A program made the translations under genes and the position numbers. A stretch of 64,000 bases of DNA from Cyprinodon diabolis. Lineage: Eukaryota; Chordata; Actinopteri; Cyprinodontiformes; Cyprinodontidae. The number at the start of each line of letters is the position of its first letter. Within the stretch, counting starts at the first letter, position 1. The notes under the pieces were generated by a model that ran no database searches, had not been told where the DNA came from, and saw only the letters and a program-made list of their open reading frames with translations. The DNA is taken from positions 27,536,091-27,600,090 of the forward strand of contig CM060078.1 in NCBI GenBank assembly GCA_030533445.1. The letters run 5' to 3'. Of the stretch, positions 1-10,841 are shown piece by piece.

Positions 1-647
1 AAAGTAGATGTAAAAGTACGGTGGAGGACCTGTGATGCTTCGAAAAGCCCTTTAGACCCTAATATCTCTTTGAAAACATGACATTAAACGTGTAAATCTG
101 TTGACCTCTGCTTACAAACTAAAACTTTGTTTTGCCCAATTAACAAAGAAAAGTTTCACTAGACATAAAATAAGCTTCGAGAGCCTCCAGACTCACTACA
201 AAGAAAACTAGCAAGGCGTGCAGAGTGTGAGTTTATGCTCCTGCAGTAAAAGATTTATTAACTTAGATCTTTTTATTCATCTGTAAGTTACTAAGAGATG
301 ACGGATGGATTGATAATCCAGATTTTTAAGACATGTTCCAAAGCATTACCATTACAAACAAGTGAAAATAAGATTATAAACAAAAACTATCCCCTGCTGC
401 AGAAACTGGGTCAAAAACAAAACCTAATGTACTATGCAAAGTCGTAAAGATGAAGAAAAATGCCAGAAGGGAAGGAGCAAAGAACCTAACTCCAAAGAGA
501 AACACTTAAATCCGTAAACCTCCATTTGTAGAGTCAAAGCTCCTCTGGATTTTTATGCATTTAGAAATTGGTTTATGACAAAAGAAAAATTCTGCAATAT
601 AAGAAAAACATTTAGTCACATTAAAGATTTTGATGCAGTGTTAGAAA

Positions 648-1056
648 TAGGGTTGTCACGATACTAAACTTGTCAACTCGATACCGATACTAAGGAAAAT
701 TTTCGATACTCAATACCATTTTCGATACCACAAGGATAAAAACAAAGGCTCCAAAACTCTACAGAAATATTTTCATTAATAAATAAAATTCAAGAAATAA
801 ATATAATAAACAATAAGAACAATATTTTGAGGTTGTATGCTTACAGATAAAAAAGTCTGAAACTGAAAAGTGCACAGAATTATTCAATCACACAGTGTTC
901 AGAAAGTGCATTGTCCTCTATTCTGCACTTTAGATGAATGACTGCTTAGGTGTCACTGGTGGCGGCACTGTATCGATACTTAAAACGAGTATTGTATCCG
1001 AATACAGCGTTTCAGTATCGATACTTTTTTGAGTATCGATACTTTTGACAACCCTA
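648..1056. mobile_element. hAT-type non-autonomous element, perfect TSD
   Basis: A 409-bp element with terminal inverted repeats TAGGGTTGTCA / TGACAACCCTA. It is flanked by an exact 8-bp duplication GTTAGAAA at 640-647 and 1057-1064, the hallmark of hAT transposition. The subterminal DNA is rich in TATCGATAC-type motifs in both orientations. No transposase ORF is present, so it is a MITE-like derivative. Confidence 0.85.
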
Positions 1057-1230
1057 GTTAGAAATACTCAGCCTATCTATACTAACATTTCATCACATCA
1101 CGACCAGGAACTTCATTGTTTCATATAGGAGTTAAGTGAGATGACTACACAAAGTATTGGCTCGTATAACCAATACAAAGGTGAAAGGTTATGCTGTGCC
1201 TTTGATCTCAGCCTGCTATGCTCTGATATA

Positions 1231-2131
1231 CAGGGTTCATACACCTTTTCCAAAGTCAAAATCAAGCACTTTTCAAGCACTTTCAAGATCCATTTTAAAA
1301 CTTTTTCCAGCACCTTACGGAACCAGTTTTGCGCGGATGACTCCCGGGGGGTTCAAAATGAATACATAAAACTAAACCCTATCTTCATTTGTCAGAGCAC
1401 AACCTAACCAACCAGTGGGTGTCGCAATTCAGTATTATCAGCCGAAGAGTTATCAATGTTGTTTTAAGGTCTGGGCCTGGCAATGAATTAAAACTTTGTT
1501 GTTTTTTTTGGAACGTTGGCGAGGCACTGCAATACTAACATTACATTATCACACCGTACTCTCAGTCACTCAGTAACTTAGCCTGTAAATTCCTAGCTAG
1601 CAGTTACTAGCGTAAACAAATAGGCGCTAATGTTAACGTGTACTAGGCTACTTCAGTTGGCTTACTTAAAACTCTATGACTCACCCTTCATGTGACTCGA
1701 GAGCGCAGACTCGCCCATTGTGAAAAGCTGCACATCTTTTTTTCAGATTTTACAAGAGGCAACTCGTGGGGTTTGTCCCTGTTTAATCCATAATTTGTAT
1801 TTTTCATCTTCCAGCCAACGTTAATTTAAACGACAACCTCCCGGCATGGTGCAGTAGTGGTTTCATGGGAGTGGAGTCACAAACGGAAATAGACTGGCAG
1901 ATCATAGTCACACATAAGCGAGCAGGTTTCATTTTCGGGCTCTCCAACATTTTATTTCTCCATTTAATAAACACAGGATTCAGTTAGATAGGTATTTGTT
2001 GCGAAAGAAATTGTTACAATTTCAAGCATTTTCAAGCATTTCATCCCAAATATAAGCACTTTTCAAACCTTGAAAACACAACGTCAAAATTCAAGCATTT
2101 TCAAGGATTTCCAGCACCCGTACGAACCCTG
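1231..2131. mobile_element. TIR element with 6-bp target duplication
   Basis: A 901-bp element with ends CAGGGTTCATAC and GTACGAACCCTG, flanked by GATATA at 1225-1230 and 2132-2137. Near both ends there are repeated motifs of the type TTCAAGCATTTTCAAG. The termini resemble those of the element at 42,247-43,179, which also has a 6-bp duplication. The short ORFs inside it have no recognisable product. Probably a hAT relative; the superfamily is not certain. Confidence 0.7.
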
Positions 2132-2306
2132 GATATAATTATGAAAATTAAATGCTACAATGTCCTTCCAAAAGTCACCAGTGTGTGATTTCACCACAGT
2201 AAAACTCAAGCATCTCTGGGAAGGCCTCAAAGGTTTAAAGGGAATATTAATAAACATCACAGTGAAAATGATAGCCCAACTTATGGCAAGACTGCAAACT
2301 CACTAA

Positions 2307-2982
2307 AGCCCGGCGTACACTGTGCGATTTTCGGAGAGATTTTCCAGTCGTGCGACAATCTTTCGGTCGGGCCGAATTTCAGCCTGATCGTGAGTTGTGT
2401 AGTGTACAGGGGGTTAACCACGAGGGGCGATCGGCTTCTCACGACTACCTCCCAATCAGGAATCGTGAGGTCGGGAGAAAATCAAACATGTTTGACCGTT
2501 GTGGGCAAATCGCTCAGGGCGCAAACAAGGATTCTTCTGTAAACACAGCAGCAATGCGGGGGTGCAATGAGTGAAATGCAGTTCTGTCTGTGAAATTGAC
2601 AGACCTAATAGCCATGTTTGCTGTGCTATGTCTTTTTTTTCCAAATACCTATAATACCTATAATATTGCCTTTTCTTTTTAGGGCTTTCAGCACAAAATC
2701 GCACAAATTGCCAAGGCAGCGCGTTTTACTCTAGTGAGCTTCATATTCCTCTTCTATTTGTTTGGCTTCTGGATCGACGAGACAGAGCAGCTCCATCTCA
2801 CTGCGGAGCTGAGTCCGACGTGGTTTTTAGTGTGAGCAGGTAGATCGCATGAGAGCATCTGGCCAAATATAAATCGTGAGCTATGAACTCACACTGTACG
2901 ACTAACCGCAGGGTTTGGTCGTACAGTGTGAGCTGTAGCTGCGTGCAACGTCTGAAAAAAATCGCACAGTGTACGCCCGGCT
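2307..2982. mobile_element. Harbinger-like MITE with TAA target duplication
   Basis: A 676-bp element with about 25-bp terminal inverted repeats (AGCCCGGCGTACACTGTGCG on the left; one mismatch to the right end) flanked by TAA at 2304-2306 and 2983-2985, which fits PIF/Harbinger 3-bp TWA duplications. Near the right end (about 2,888-2,932) there is a second hairpin whose arms read CTCACACTGTACGAC and its complement. No transposase is visible. Confidence 0.7.
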
Positions 2983-3224
2983 TAAGAGGTTCCAGTAGAT
3001 TCTGGAGGAGCTGCAGATCTCCAGAGCTCAAGTGGAGGAATCAACCAAAGGGACAGCTGCTAGGTGTGTAAATATCTGAGCTCTATAGCTACTTGAAAAC
3101 TGCAGTTTAAGCAAAGTCAACAAAAATGACATAAGAGGTCCTAACGTCTGCCGAAAGAAGTAGGAGATACTTGTTACATAAAAGGGTTTAATGAGGTAGA
3201 AATCAAACACTGAACAAGAGCATG

Positions 3225-3290
3225 AATACACTGCCCCCACATTAAAACACGGCGGGGGAAGCATCATGTTGCAGGGAAACGGAAGGCAAT
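3225..3290 (+). mobile_element. Tc1/mariner transposase relic
   Basis: A short stretch that translates to a KHGGGSIM motif, the conserved Tc1 transposase stretch between the catalytic aspartates. No ORF continues on either side, so this is a decayed fragment. Confidence 0.4.
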
Positions 3291-5181
3291 CAGACCAGAG
3301 AGGAAGACGTAAAGAGAAGGCACTGGAGGCCGCAGGCGACCTGGGACTGTGTTTGGGTTTAGCCTAGGAGAAAAACCCTGAACAATAGGCAGAGATAGAC
3401 GCATATCTTTGTGATGGAATGGCCTAGTCAAAGTACAAACATACGCCTCAGAATCTTGGTTAATCTTTTATATTGAAATTGATAGTATCTCTCTACAGAC
3501 AGATTTTGAGCCATTTAGCAGAAAATTCTCTAGATCTAAATCTGCTTAAAACCTGCAGCTAATAACTGTCACTTTTTTTTTTTACATCTGTTACTAAATT
3601 GGAAAAAAAGTTTAACACGAAAGGGCGAAAAATATTTTTCTTCTGCTTCACACTTACAAGCTACCACGGTCCATCAGACGAACCTTAGAAAAACATGTTG
3701 CTTTATGTGGTCTGATCATGACAAAGTCAAAACAGTCAAGGGGTGTTTACACTTTTGCAAGGCTTTGGGGACACACTGCAGAAAAACATAGCTTCCATTA
3801 CAAGCAAAAAACTCAGGGAGCTAAAAGATTCAGTTAATCAAACTAAATTTATACATTTTAGTAGCTTATAAACCAAATATATTTTAAACTTTGATAAGGA
3901 GAAACAACCGAATAGAGTAAAAAAAGGCTAGACTTTAAACTAGAAACCCTTTTTTTATGTAACTGATGCTGAAAGAGGACATGCAGATTTCCCCCCTCAA
4001 AAATGTTTTAGTGGTCGAGTTTTATGATCTAAACGACAGGAGGAAGTGTGGCAAATGAGTGAAAACCCACAGAGTTGTTAAGTTTCAGTTAAAAATAAAA
4101 TAATGAGACAGTGAAAGTTATCCAAAGGCTTAAAACACACACTTGGATGCATAACTGGCCTCCAGCAGACACATTACCCTGACCACATAATAACACCAGG
4201 AATTCAGAGGCCTCTCCTCTGCTGCTGCTGCTCCTTCTTATCTACTAGAAAAGCAGAGCTTCATTAAACGCTGCCATCCATCAGAGAGCGCGGAGCTGAG
4301 TGGAATGTGCGTGTGGCTCCACAACACCTAATGTTATGCGGGGTCGCCGACTTGTAGATTAGTGTGGCAGACTGGGCGTCAAACCTCCCCCTTCCCCCCC
4401 TCGGTGTCTCCTCCACTCAGCATCAACACGTTTGCTTCTTCAGAACCAACGCGCCCTGACCAGAACGTCTGCAGCATGTTCCCATGCTTACTGCTTCACA
4501 GAAAGTCAGAAACTGAAACACTTCTTCACATTTACTAATGAGCTGCGATACGCTGGCTGACATAACCGGCATAAATCAGGTTAATAGCTTTCCCTGTAAG
4601 CGTGAGGTGTTATAATGTTAGTGATTGGATGTGGGAACAGATGAATTAATATTGTCCTGAATCCACATTTTTTCTAATTTTTACAAAATATCTGATATTC
4701 CAAACCAGATAAAAACTAACCAAATAACAGATGCTTTCCTCTAATTTGTATTTTTTATAAAAAGCTCCCTGTGTCACTGGACGTGTGGGTCTGATTTAGT
4801 AAAACTGAACTATTTTAGGCTTTTCTACTTTTAGCAGGAGAGATTAAGAGACCCAATGCTCCACATGGACATAAAACACAAAAACACAGGCTGAAGGATG
4901 AAACATTATGATAAGAGTGCTCTGGAAGCTGTCCAGACACCATATAATTTATACACCAAGTTTCTCATGAGTGTCTGAAACGTACTGACAGCAGAACATC
5001 TCGGTTTTTTTAAGCAGATCTCTCAGGGAGACAGAAACGATCTGAAACTTCTTCACACTTTACATCGATAACAGAGGTTAACAGTTAGCTTTAAATAGAC
5101 TGATCCTTACATCATCTGGGCATACAATATGAAAAATAACCTAATTTTAAGAGCTAATCCAGATTATTTAAAGGTACAAAT

Positions 5182-5774
5182 TGGAGGTCTTCAACAGGGG
5201 GTCCTAGACCCCTAGGGGTCCACAGAGGTACTGCATGCGGGTTGCGAAAGTTTTGCTTGATTTCCTTTTTTTTTTTTTTTCTACATTCCCTCCCCAATTT
5301 TTTTCCACTAATTGAAATGTCTTTAAATTCACATTAACATGAATTCAACACACTGTAGTAAACAGATAAATGGAGGCAGATGTTTTTCAGTCATCAATGC
5401 ACACATTCAGCGACACACAGGAGCTCTTTCAAGCTGGGCACCGTTTCATTCACAACACCTGTCCCATCAATGAGGAATCCAAATCAGAAACTGTAATAGA
5501 GTGACTATACACTGAAAAAATAATGCAACCGTTTTTTGCAATTATTAATCATATTTAGTTACTTTAATACAATTGTTTTACCTTGCTAACATGAAACAAT
5601 TGTGTTAAAGTAACTAAATATGATTAAGTAAATGCCAAAAACAGTTTAATATTTTTTTCAGTGTAGGATCAGTTTGATATAACAATTTCATACAAAATCT
5701 ATAATTAGGGGTTCCGGGCTCCATCTCGCCATTAGTTTGGGGGTCCTTGGCGTGGAAAACATTGAAGACCCCTG
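5182..5774 (-). mobile_element. hAT-like repeat family R1, copy A (with nested MITE)
   Basis: One of three long copies (also 21,406-21,851 and 58,018-58,972) of a repeat whose ends read CAGGGGTCTTC and GAAGACCYCTG in full-length form. The copies share blocks such as CACAGGAGCTCTTTCAAGCT and its complement. Flanks agree at 5 of 8 positions. This copy is interrupted by a separate 154-bp element at 5,510-5,663. A fourth fragment is at about 20,428-20,466. Confidence 0.7.
5510..5663. mobile_element. 154-bp TA-flanked MITE nested in repeat R1 copy A
   Basis: Inverted ends CACTGAAAAAA / TTTTTTTCAGTG with long internal complementarity (TAGTTACTTTAATACAATTG and its near complement), flanked by TA on both sides (5508-5509 and 5664-5665). 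The sister copies of R1 have the same host sequence with a single TA, which shows the empty site. TA duplication fits the Tc1/mariner superfamily. Confidence 0.85.
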
Positions 5775-6050
5775 GTATAGAGGATGATCTTTCATTTCCA
5801 GCTGGATCATCTAAATAAGTGGTTCTCCTAATTGTCAATCATTCTGATGACATAAAGCCATCCTACGTGCTCGTCTTTTTCTGCATGCCCGATTTCAAGC
5901 GTATATGTGTGGTGAGCTACGGTTTCAGTCATTGAAGCTCAACTTACTCACATGGTTCTTTAAAAATGGCCGAGGGGTCGTAAGAGAAAAAGTACCTATG
6001 GCATGTATGAGAAGAAAAGAAAGGCTTCAGAAGAGGCAGATATATACCAG

Positions 6051-6250
6051 AATGCTTTGCGCAGAGAGCTCTCCTCGCAAAGCATTATGGGATTTGCTGT
6101 CATAGTAGCCCGCTGTCGTCAGAGGTTGTCACTACCAAACAGTGGCGACTAACAAAGATGGCGCATGCACCGCGCAGTGGAGGAGGAGTTATGTGACCAA
6201 CAGGGAGCAAAAAGCTCTGATGATCATCAATGAACGGTAAGTTAACTGAT
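6051..6250 (+). promoter_or_regulatory. Promoter-like patch: hairpin, ZNF143-like and YY1-like motifs, splice donor
   Basis: An 11-bp inverted repeat (AATGCTTTGCG, 6051-6061; CGCAAAGCATT, 6076-6086) contains a TCCCATAATGC-type core on the minus strand, similar to ZNF143 sites. About 70 bp on, AAGATGGCGC resembles a YY1 site, and at about 6,238 there is a strong donor-like ACG|GTAAGT. The order resembles a small TATA-less promoter with a first exon, possibly from a buried transposon. No coding region follows that I can identify. Confidence 0.25.
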
Positions 6251-6641
6251 ATAAAATCCAGTATATAGTCCCCGCTCTATATAGCGATTGAGGGATTTAG
6301 AGGTTAGGGTGGATGTTTGGGCACAGTGAGCTTTATGAGCTATGAGAACAGCAACTGTTAAAAAGAGCGTGCACGAGGAGAAATGGGCTCATGCATGTTC
6401 TCACACACGTATAATAGGCGTTCCCTCTCGAGTGCGGGTACAGGGTGGTATATGTGCTTTTTTTTTTTAAGTGTAGAGGGCGGGTCTTTTAAAACATTTG
6501 CGAATTCTGACATAAGTATGTTACCTCTGATACCTAAAAACAGGGGCTTCATTGCAGCTGGTTATAAAATCCTGAACTACAGTAAGAGGGTCACAGAAAA
6601 GCTGCAAAATTGACCCATTTAATTGTTGTTAAGGATTTAAC

Positions 6642-6681
6642 ATTTACATGCATACATGCATGTATGCATGCATGCATACTT
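6642..6681. repeat. ATGC/ATAC microsatellite
   Basis: A tract of repeated ATGC and ATAC units. ATGC is self-complementary over repeats, so the tract can form a hairpin. Confidence 0.8.
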
Positions 6682-7604
6682 TTTTTTCATTTTGGAATAA
6701 ATGAAATCAAATTCCAAGCTTACAATGACTGTGTTAAACCATTTGCTGGATTATCCTAAATGAACAATTTCTGCACTAGATTAATCCAAAATCCACACAT
6801 CTTCCAAATGAAACTCAGATTACATCAAACAAAAACATCTAGTCCAAAAGGACTCCCTGTCCAAATTAGTCTAAAGATTTTCCAACACAGCGCAATAGAT
6901 GGCTGCCCAAACCCAGAGGCATGATGGGTAAAATATGCTCCACCATGGTGATAACAAATATAGTCTGGTGTCAGCTGTGAGACAGTGGAGATAAGATAGA
7001 AGGAAGGCTGCAGAGGGAGGAAACAACCAAAAAATGTAAAAAAAAAAAAAAAAAAAAAGGGGAAACTTAATATATAATCATATAAATAATATTTTGATTG
7101 TTAATTTAAACAAGTGATTGAGGATAATCTGAAGAAATGACAACAGGAACTCAAGGAGACCCAAAATGATAGCGACAAAGGAGAACTGAAAAAGGTTTGA
7201 GTTTCAAAGGAAAAACAAATTGAGGGAGGAAGAAAAAGACCCCGGCTAAAGCAGCGTGGCTCTCGTTTCTTGGCCCGGGCCCTAATGGAGATGAAAGGAG
7301 TTCTAATTCAAACACACATACATGGAAAAGCGTATCCTCTTACACCCTCGTCCATCTCAGCGAGTCGTGGAGTTCAGCTGCAGCTCTGCTGCTGCAGCTC
7401 TGCTGTGAGGTCCTCCTCATAAGGAAAGTCTCTTGATTCATTTAGTTCAACAAACAACAAAACGTTTGAAGGCAAAGCCCCAATAAAAGCTTCAAAATTA
7501 TGGAGTTGAAGTACAGCTGCACCAATCAGGTTTCACAATCTCCTTTATGCTTTAATCAGAGTTTTATTTTCTTCTAGATAATCCCACAGGATAAGCATCT
7601 AGGC

Positions 7605-8330
7605 TTTGACTAGGCCCAGGACTTCCATTCCTTCATTTTTCACCATTCCTGGGTGGATTGATGGCATCTGAGGGTCATTCTCACACTGTAAACTTCAGTT
7701 CTCCATCAGCTTTAGTTGATTTTACACATTATCATACTTTTTCCTGAGCACCTTTTGATGCTTGGTGGATTCTATAATAATAATCTTTGCAGGTCTATCT
7801 CCATCAGGCATCCCCAAACAATAACACTTCCACCTCCATGCTTTACAGCTGGTATGAGGCTCTCTTTGCCAGAATGCTGCATTTTGTTTCTTCCAACCAT
7901 GTTCTCTGTTCTGGTGTCCTAATGCTTACATTTTACACCCATCTTTGCAAAGAACATCATTCTCGATGTTCTGATCTTTATATTTCTGTTCTTAGAGAAC
8001 AAAAATCTGCCATTAAAAGCTCAATATTTCTCTTTCTGATCGGTGGTAGCATGGACAGCTGGATGGAGATTTGACATTTGCAAACTATTTTCAGGGCGAA
8101 CTTATCTGGACAGTCAGATCTGAGCAGTTGTTTCTAATCTTTTCCGCTAGCAGGTTATTTTCTGGACAGTGCAACGGCTGATCTGAAATTATTTTAGAGA
8201 TCTTTATATTTTGTCCCGGCCTTCTTCATGGCCTCAAACAGCCCGTTGGATCTCTTTATTGTTTACCCTCACCTCTACTGTCAGGAGCTCACCAACCTCA
8301 ATGTCTAAAGTTTGAACAGTAACTATGTCA
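7605..8330 (-). mobile_element. Decayed Tc1/mariner-like element
   Basis: On the minus strand, positions 7,800-7,860 translate to [13 protein letters not shown], the Tc1 transposase signature. Adjacent plus-strand text (CTTTGACTAGGCC near 7,605) is similar to other decayed copies in fish genomes. The frame is broken throughout and the ends cannot be placed. Confidence 0.45.
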
Positions 8331-9585
8331 CCTACATTTTCAAAGAAATCTCTGTTTTATTTTTTGTTTCTCTATATTACCTCCGTGTTTCAGCTCTGCT
8401 GCATCTGATTAAATATCCACAATCCCCCTAAGTTGACCTCTGACTCGCTTTAAATTCCCAGCACCACATGTGGCTCCTAGAAACCCCCATCAGCTTCCTC
8501 TCCTCTCCTCGCTCAGTGCTGTAGATACCCGCCGCTGTGGTTATGCAAGGGTGGCGGTTATGTCACACGCTGGAGCTCAGAGAGGAAAACCTGCCAAACG
8601 TGGGTTTTGGTCATTGCATTTCTGGTTTCCTTTGGGTTCAACTTTAATTCCTGTGGCAAGAAAAATAAGCACCGGTTCAGAGGTCCTCATCTTTACTGGA
8701 CCACACTGAAAATCACACCTCTGCTCTCATAGAGCCCCTTCCCACCGTGATGAAGCAGAGGCAGAAATCAAATATTAAACACTCAAGAGGAGGCAATTAA
8801 AACCGAGCATCCACTCAGGACGCTGTGAGCCTGCTGGTGCCCTGCAGGAGCTACCATCTCCCACTTAAAGGCTGCTTTTGCAGAAGAAGAGAGAGGTAAA
8901 CACACCGAGATAACAAGACGGGTTTCCCCCTAACGTCACCGAGAGCGAGCCAGGATCAGCCACCATCTGTCCAATCGAGTCAGCTCCTTCATGCATCGTT
9001 ATGACAGTCAGTACATCATGTACAGCACATGCATTTATCCTCATTCAACAAGCCAGTCATCAAATCCTCATCTTCACTGTGGAAATCAGACTTTATGTGC
9101 AGCTAGTTTGATGGAAAAAATACGCCTCTATATAAATAAGCCTAATTTTTTGTTCCTTTTGCTGATTCAGAGAAGCATCCGGATGATCTAATGGATCGGT
9201 GTCAGCGCCATTACTGACCTCAATAAGCAGATCAGCTGTCCACCCGTCAAAATCAATCTATAAAGCAAGTTTTATTTTCTTTGTGGTTCCTCTACAAAAG
9301 GCAGGGGAAAGCCAGAAGATACGTCTGGATTTTGCAAATCTCTAAAGAATTCATTAAAAACAAAAAGGGATTAAAAGGGGAACATAAAAACAATCAAAAG
9401 GAAAAGAACAAAAGATATATTAAGTAAATTAACATGTATTCTCCAACATCAAACTCAACAGAGGACTGGTTTAGGATTTAGTCCTCCAAAACAAATAGAT
9501 ACCAAGTTAAATACATCCAAAATAATGATGTTTATTCAAAACATTATATTATTTATTTTAGCTGTATAAATAAATACAGAATAAA

Positions 9586-9721
9586 GTGCTCTGAGAAGGT
9601 TGCAACTACCTGGTTCAATCCCCACAGCCTGCACTCTGCTCCCACAGGAGATGGGTTAAATACAGAGGTGCATTTCTCCAGTGTGAGTTTAATAAAGTTC
9701 AATTGTTATTAATTATTATTG
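9586..9721 (+). mobile_element. tRNA-derived SINE fragment
   Basis: Contains a B-box-like GGTTCAATCCC at about 9,612-9,622, followed by CACAGCCTGCACTCTG and an A/T-rich ATT-repeat tail after AATAAAG. It matches the right part of the SINE at 18,178-18,385 but lacks the A box and has an internal deletion. Confidence 0.65.
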
Positions 9722-10491
9722 TATGAATTTTAAGGAAGTCACAGGCTGAAATGTTTTGGAACCTCTGATGTAGAGAATATAAAAACTTCTACATATTTAT
9801 AAACCTGTAAACTATGCTGAGATCATCCAGCATTGATTTTCCACTGCACCCCACACCATGAATCTGCAGCCGAGGATCGTCTTCCCCACATCCCGTTACC
9901 TAATACTCATGTGTTGGATTTTACAGTGAGAGTGCAATGATGCTCCTGTCCAACCAGTGTGATCCTTTCAGCAAGATGGTAAACCTTATGACTCATGAAT
10001 GCTATCATTGGATCAGAGGCATTGGGATGGTAAATTAGGCATTTATTTCCACAGATCGTTCCTAAAACATTACCCTGTGGGGAGACTCCTCTGCTGCAGC
10101 CTCTCAGGTGACCTTCCTATGGGACTCTGTCTTAGCAGGTTTGCCATCTCTAATAAGATGATGGGGGGGGGGGGTCATTGTTTTGACTAAATCACAGAAA
10201 AGCAAGTAGACAGTAGAATAATAGTTAGAACTCCTCCAATCGGTATTTGCTCGGTCAATTCCTATTTCCGATTTTTTAAAGCTCTCAAGTTCCACTTTTT
10301 TTTATTTGTACAATTTTTATTCTAAGAGCTGCATTTTACTCCATAAAAAGAACAACAACTGTACACTGATTTTATTAAATTAAAAATATATTTGAAAACA
10401 CCAAATCATAGGGTTTTTATTATAGTTACAGTTACTATAACTCTAAAACTGAACGGCTCCAGATTACTTAAAAGAGAATCAATAACTAAAT

Positions 10492-10841
10492 TAGGATTGA
10501 AACAATTAATCAGATTAATCATGATAATCGATTATTAAGATAATTGTCAACTTATATTTTTATAGATTAATCGGAAACTGGAGTATAGAGACTCTAAGAC
10601 ATGCCTGTAGCTGACAGAGCAACCCACTTGGAATAAGTAATTATTCATTTATTATTATAACAAACATTTTTGTCAACATGCTCTATCCACAACTCTTCAA
10701 GTGAAAAAGTTTTAATTTCACCTGATTTAATTGACCAAAAAGTCTTATGTAAGAAATGTTTTGCAATCCGATGATTAATTAATCGAAACAATAATATACA
10801 GAGTAATCAATTTGCAAAATAATGGTTAAATGCACCCCTTA
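10492..10841. mobile_element. hAT-like foldback family R2, copy 1
   Basis: Family R2 runs from TAGGGCTGAAACAATTAATC to GTTGCAGCCCTA and shares internal blocks such as TTTAGCTGACAGAG and CAAGTGGAAAAGTTTTAGTTTCAC. This copy has diverged ends (TAGGATTGAAAC / CACCCCTTA) and flanks agreeing at 7 of 8 positions (AACTAAAT / AACTTAAT). Confidence 0.7.
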
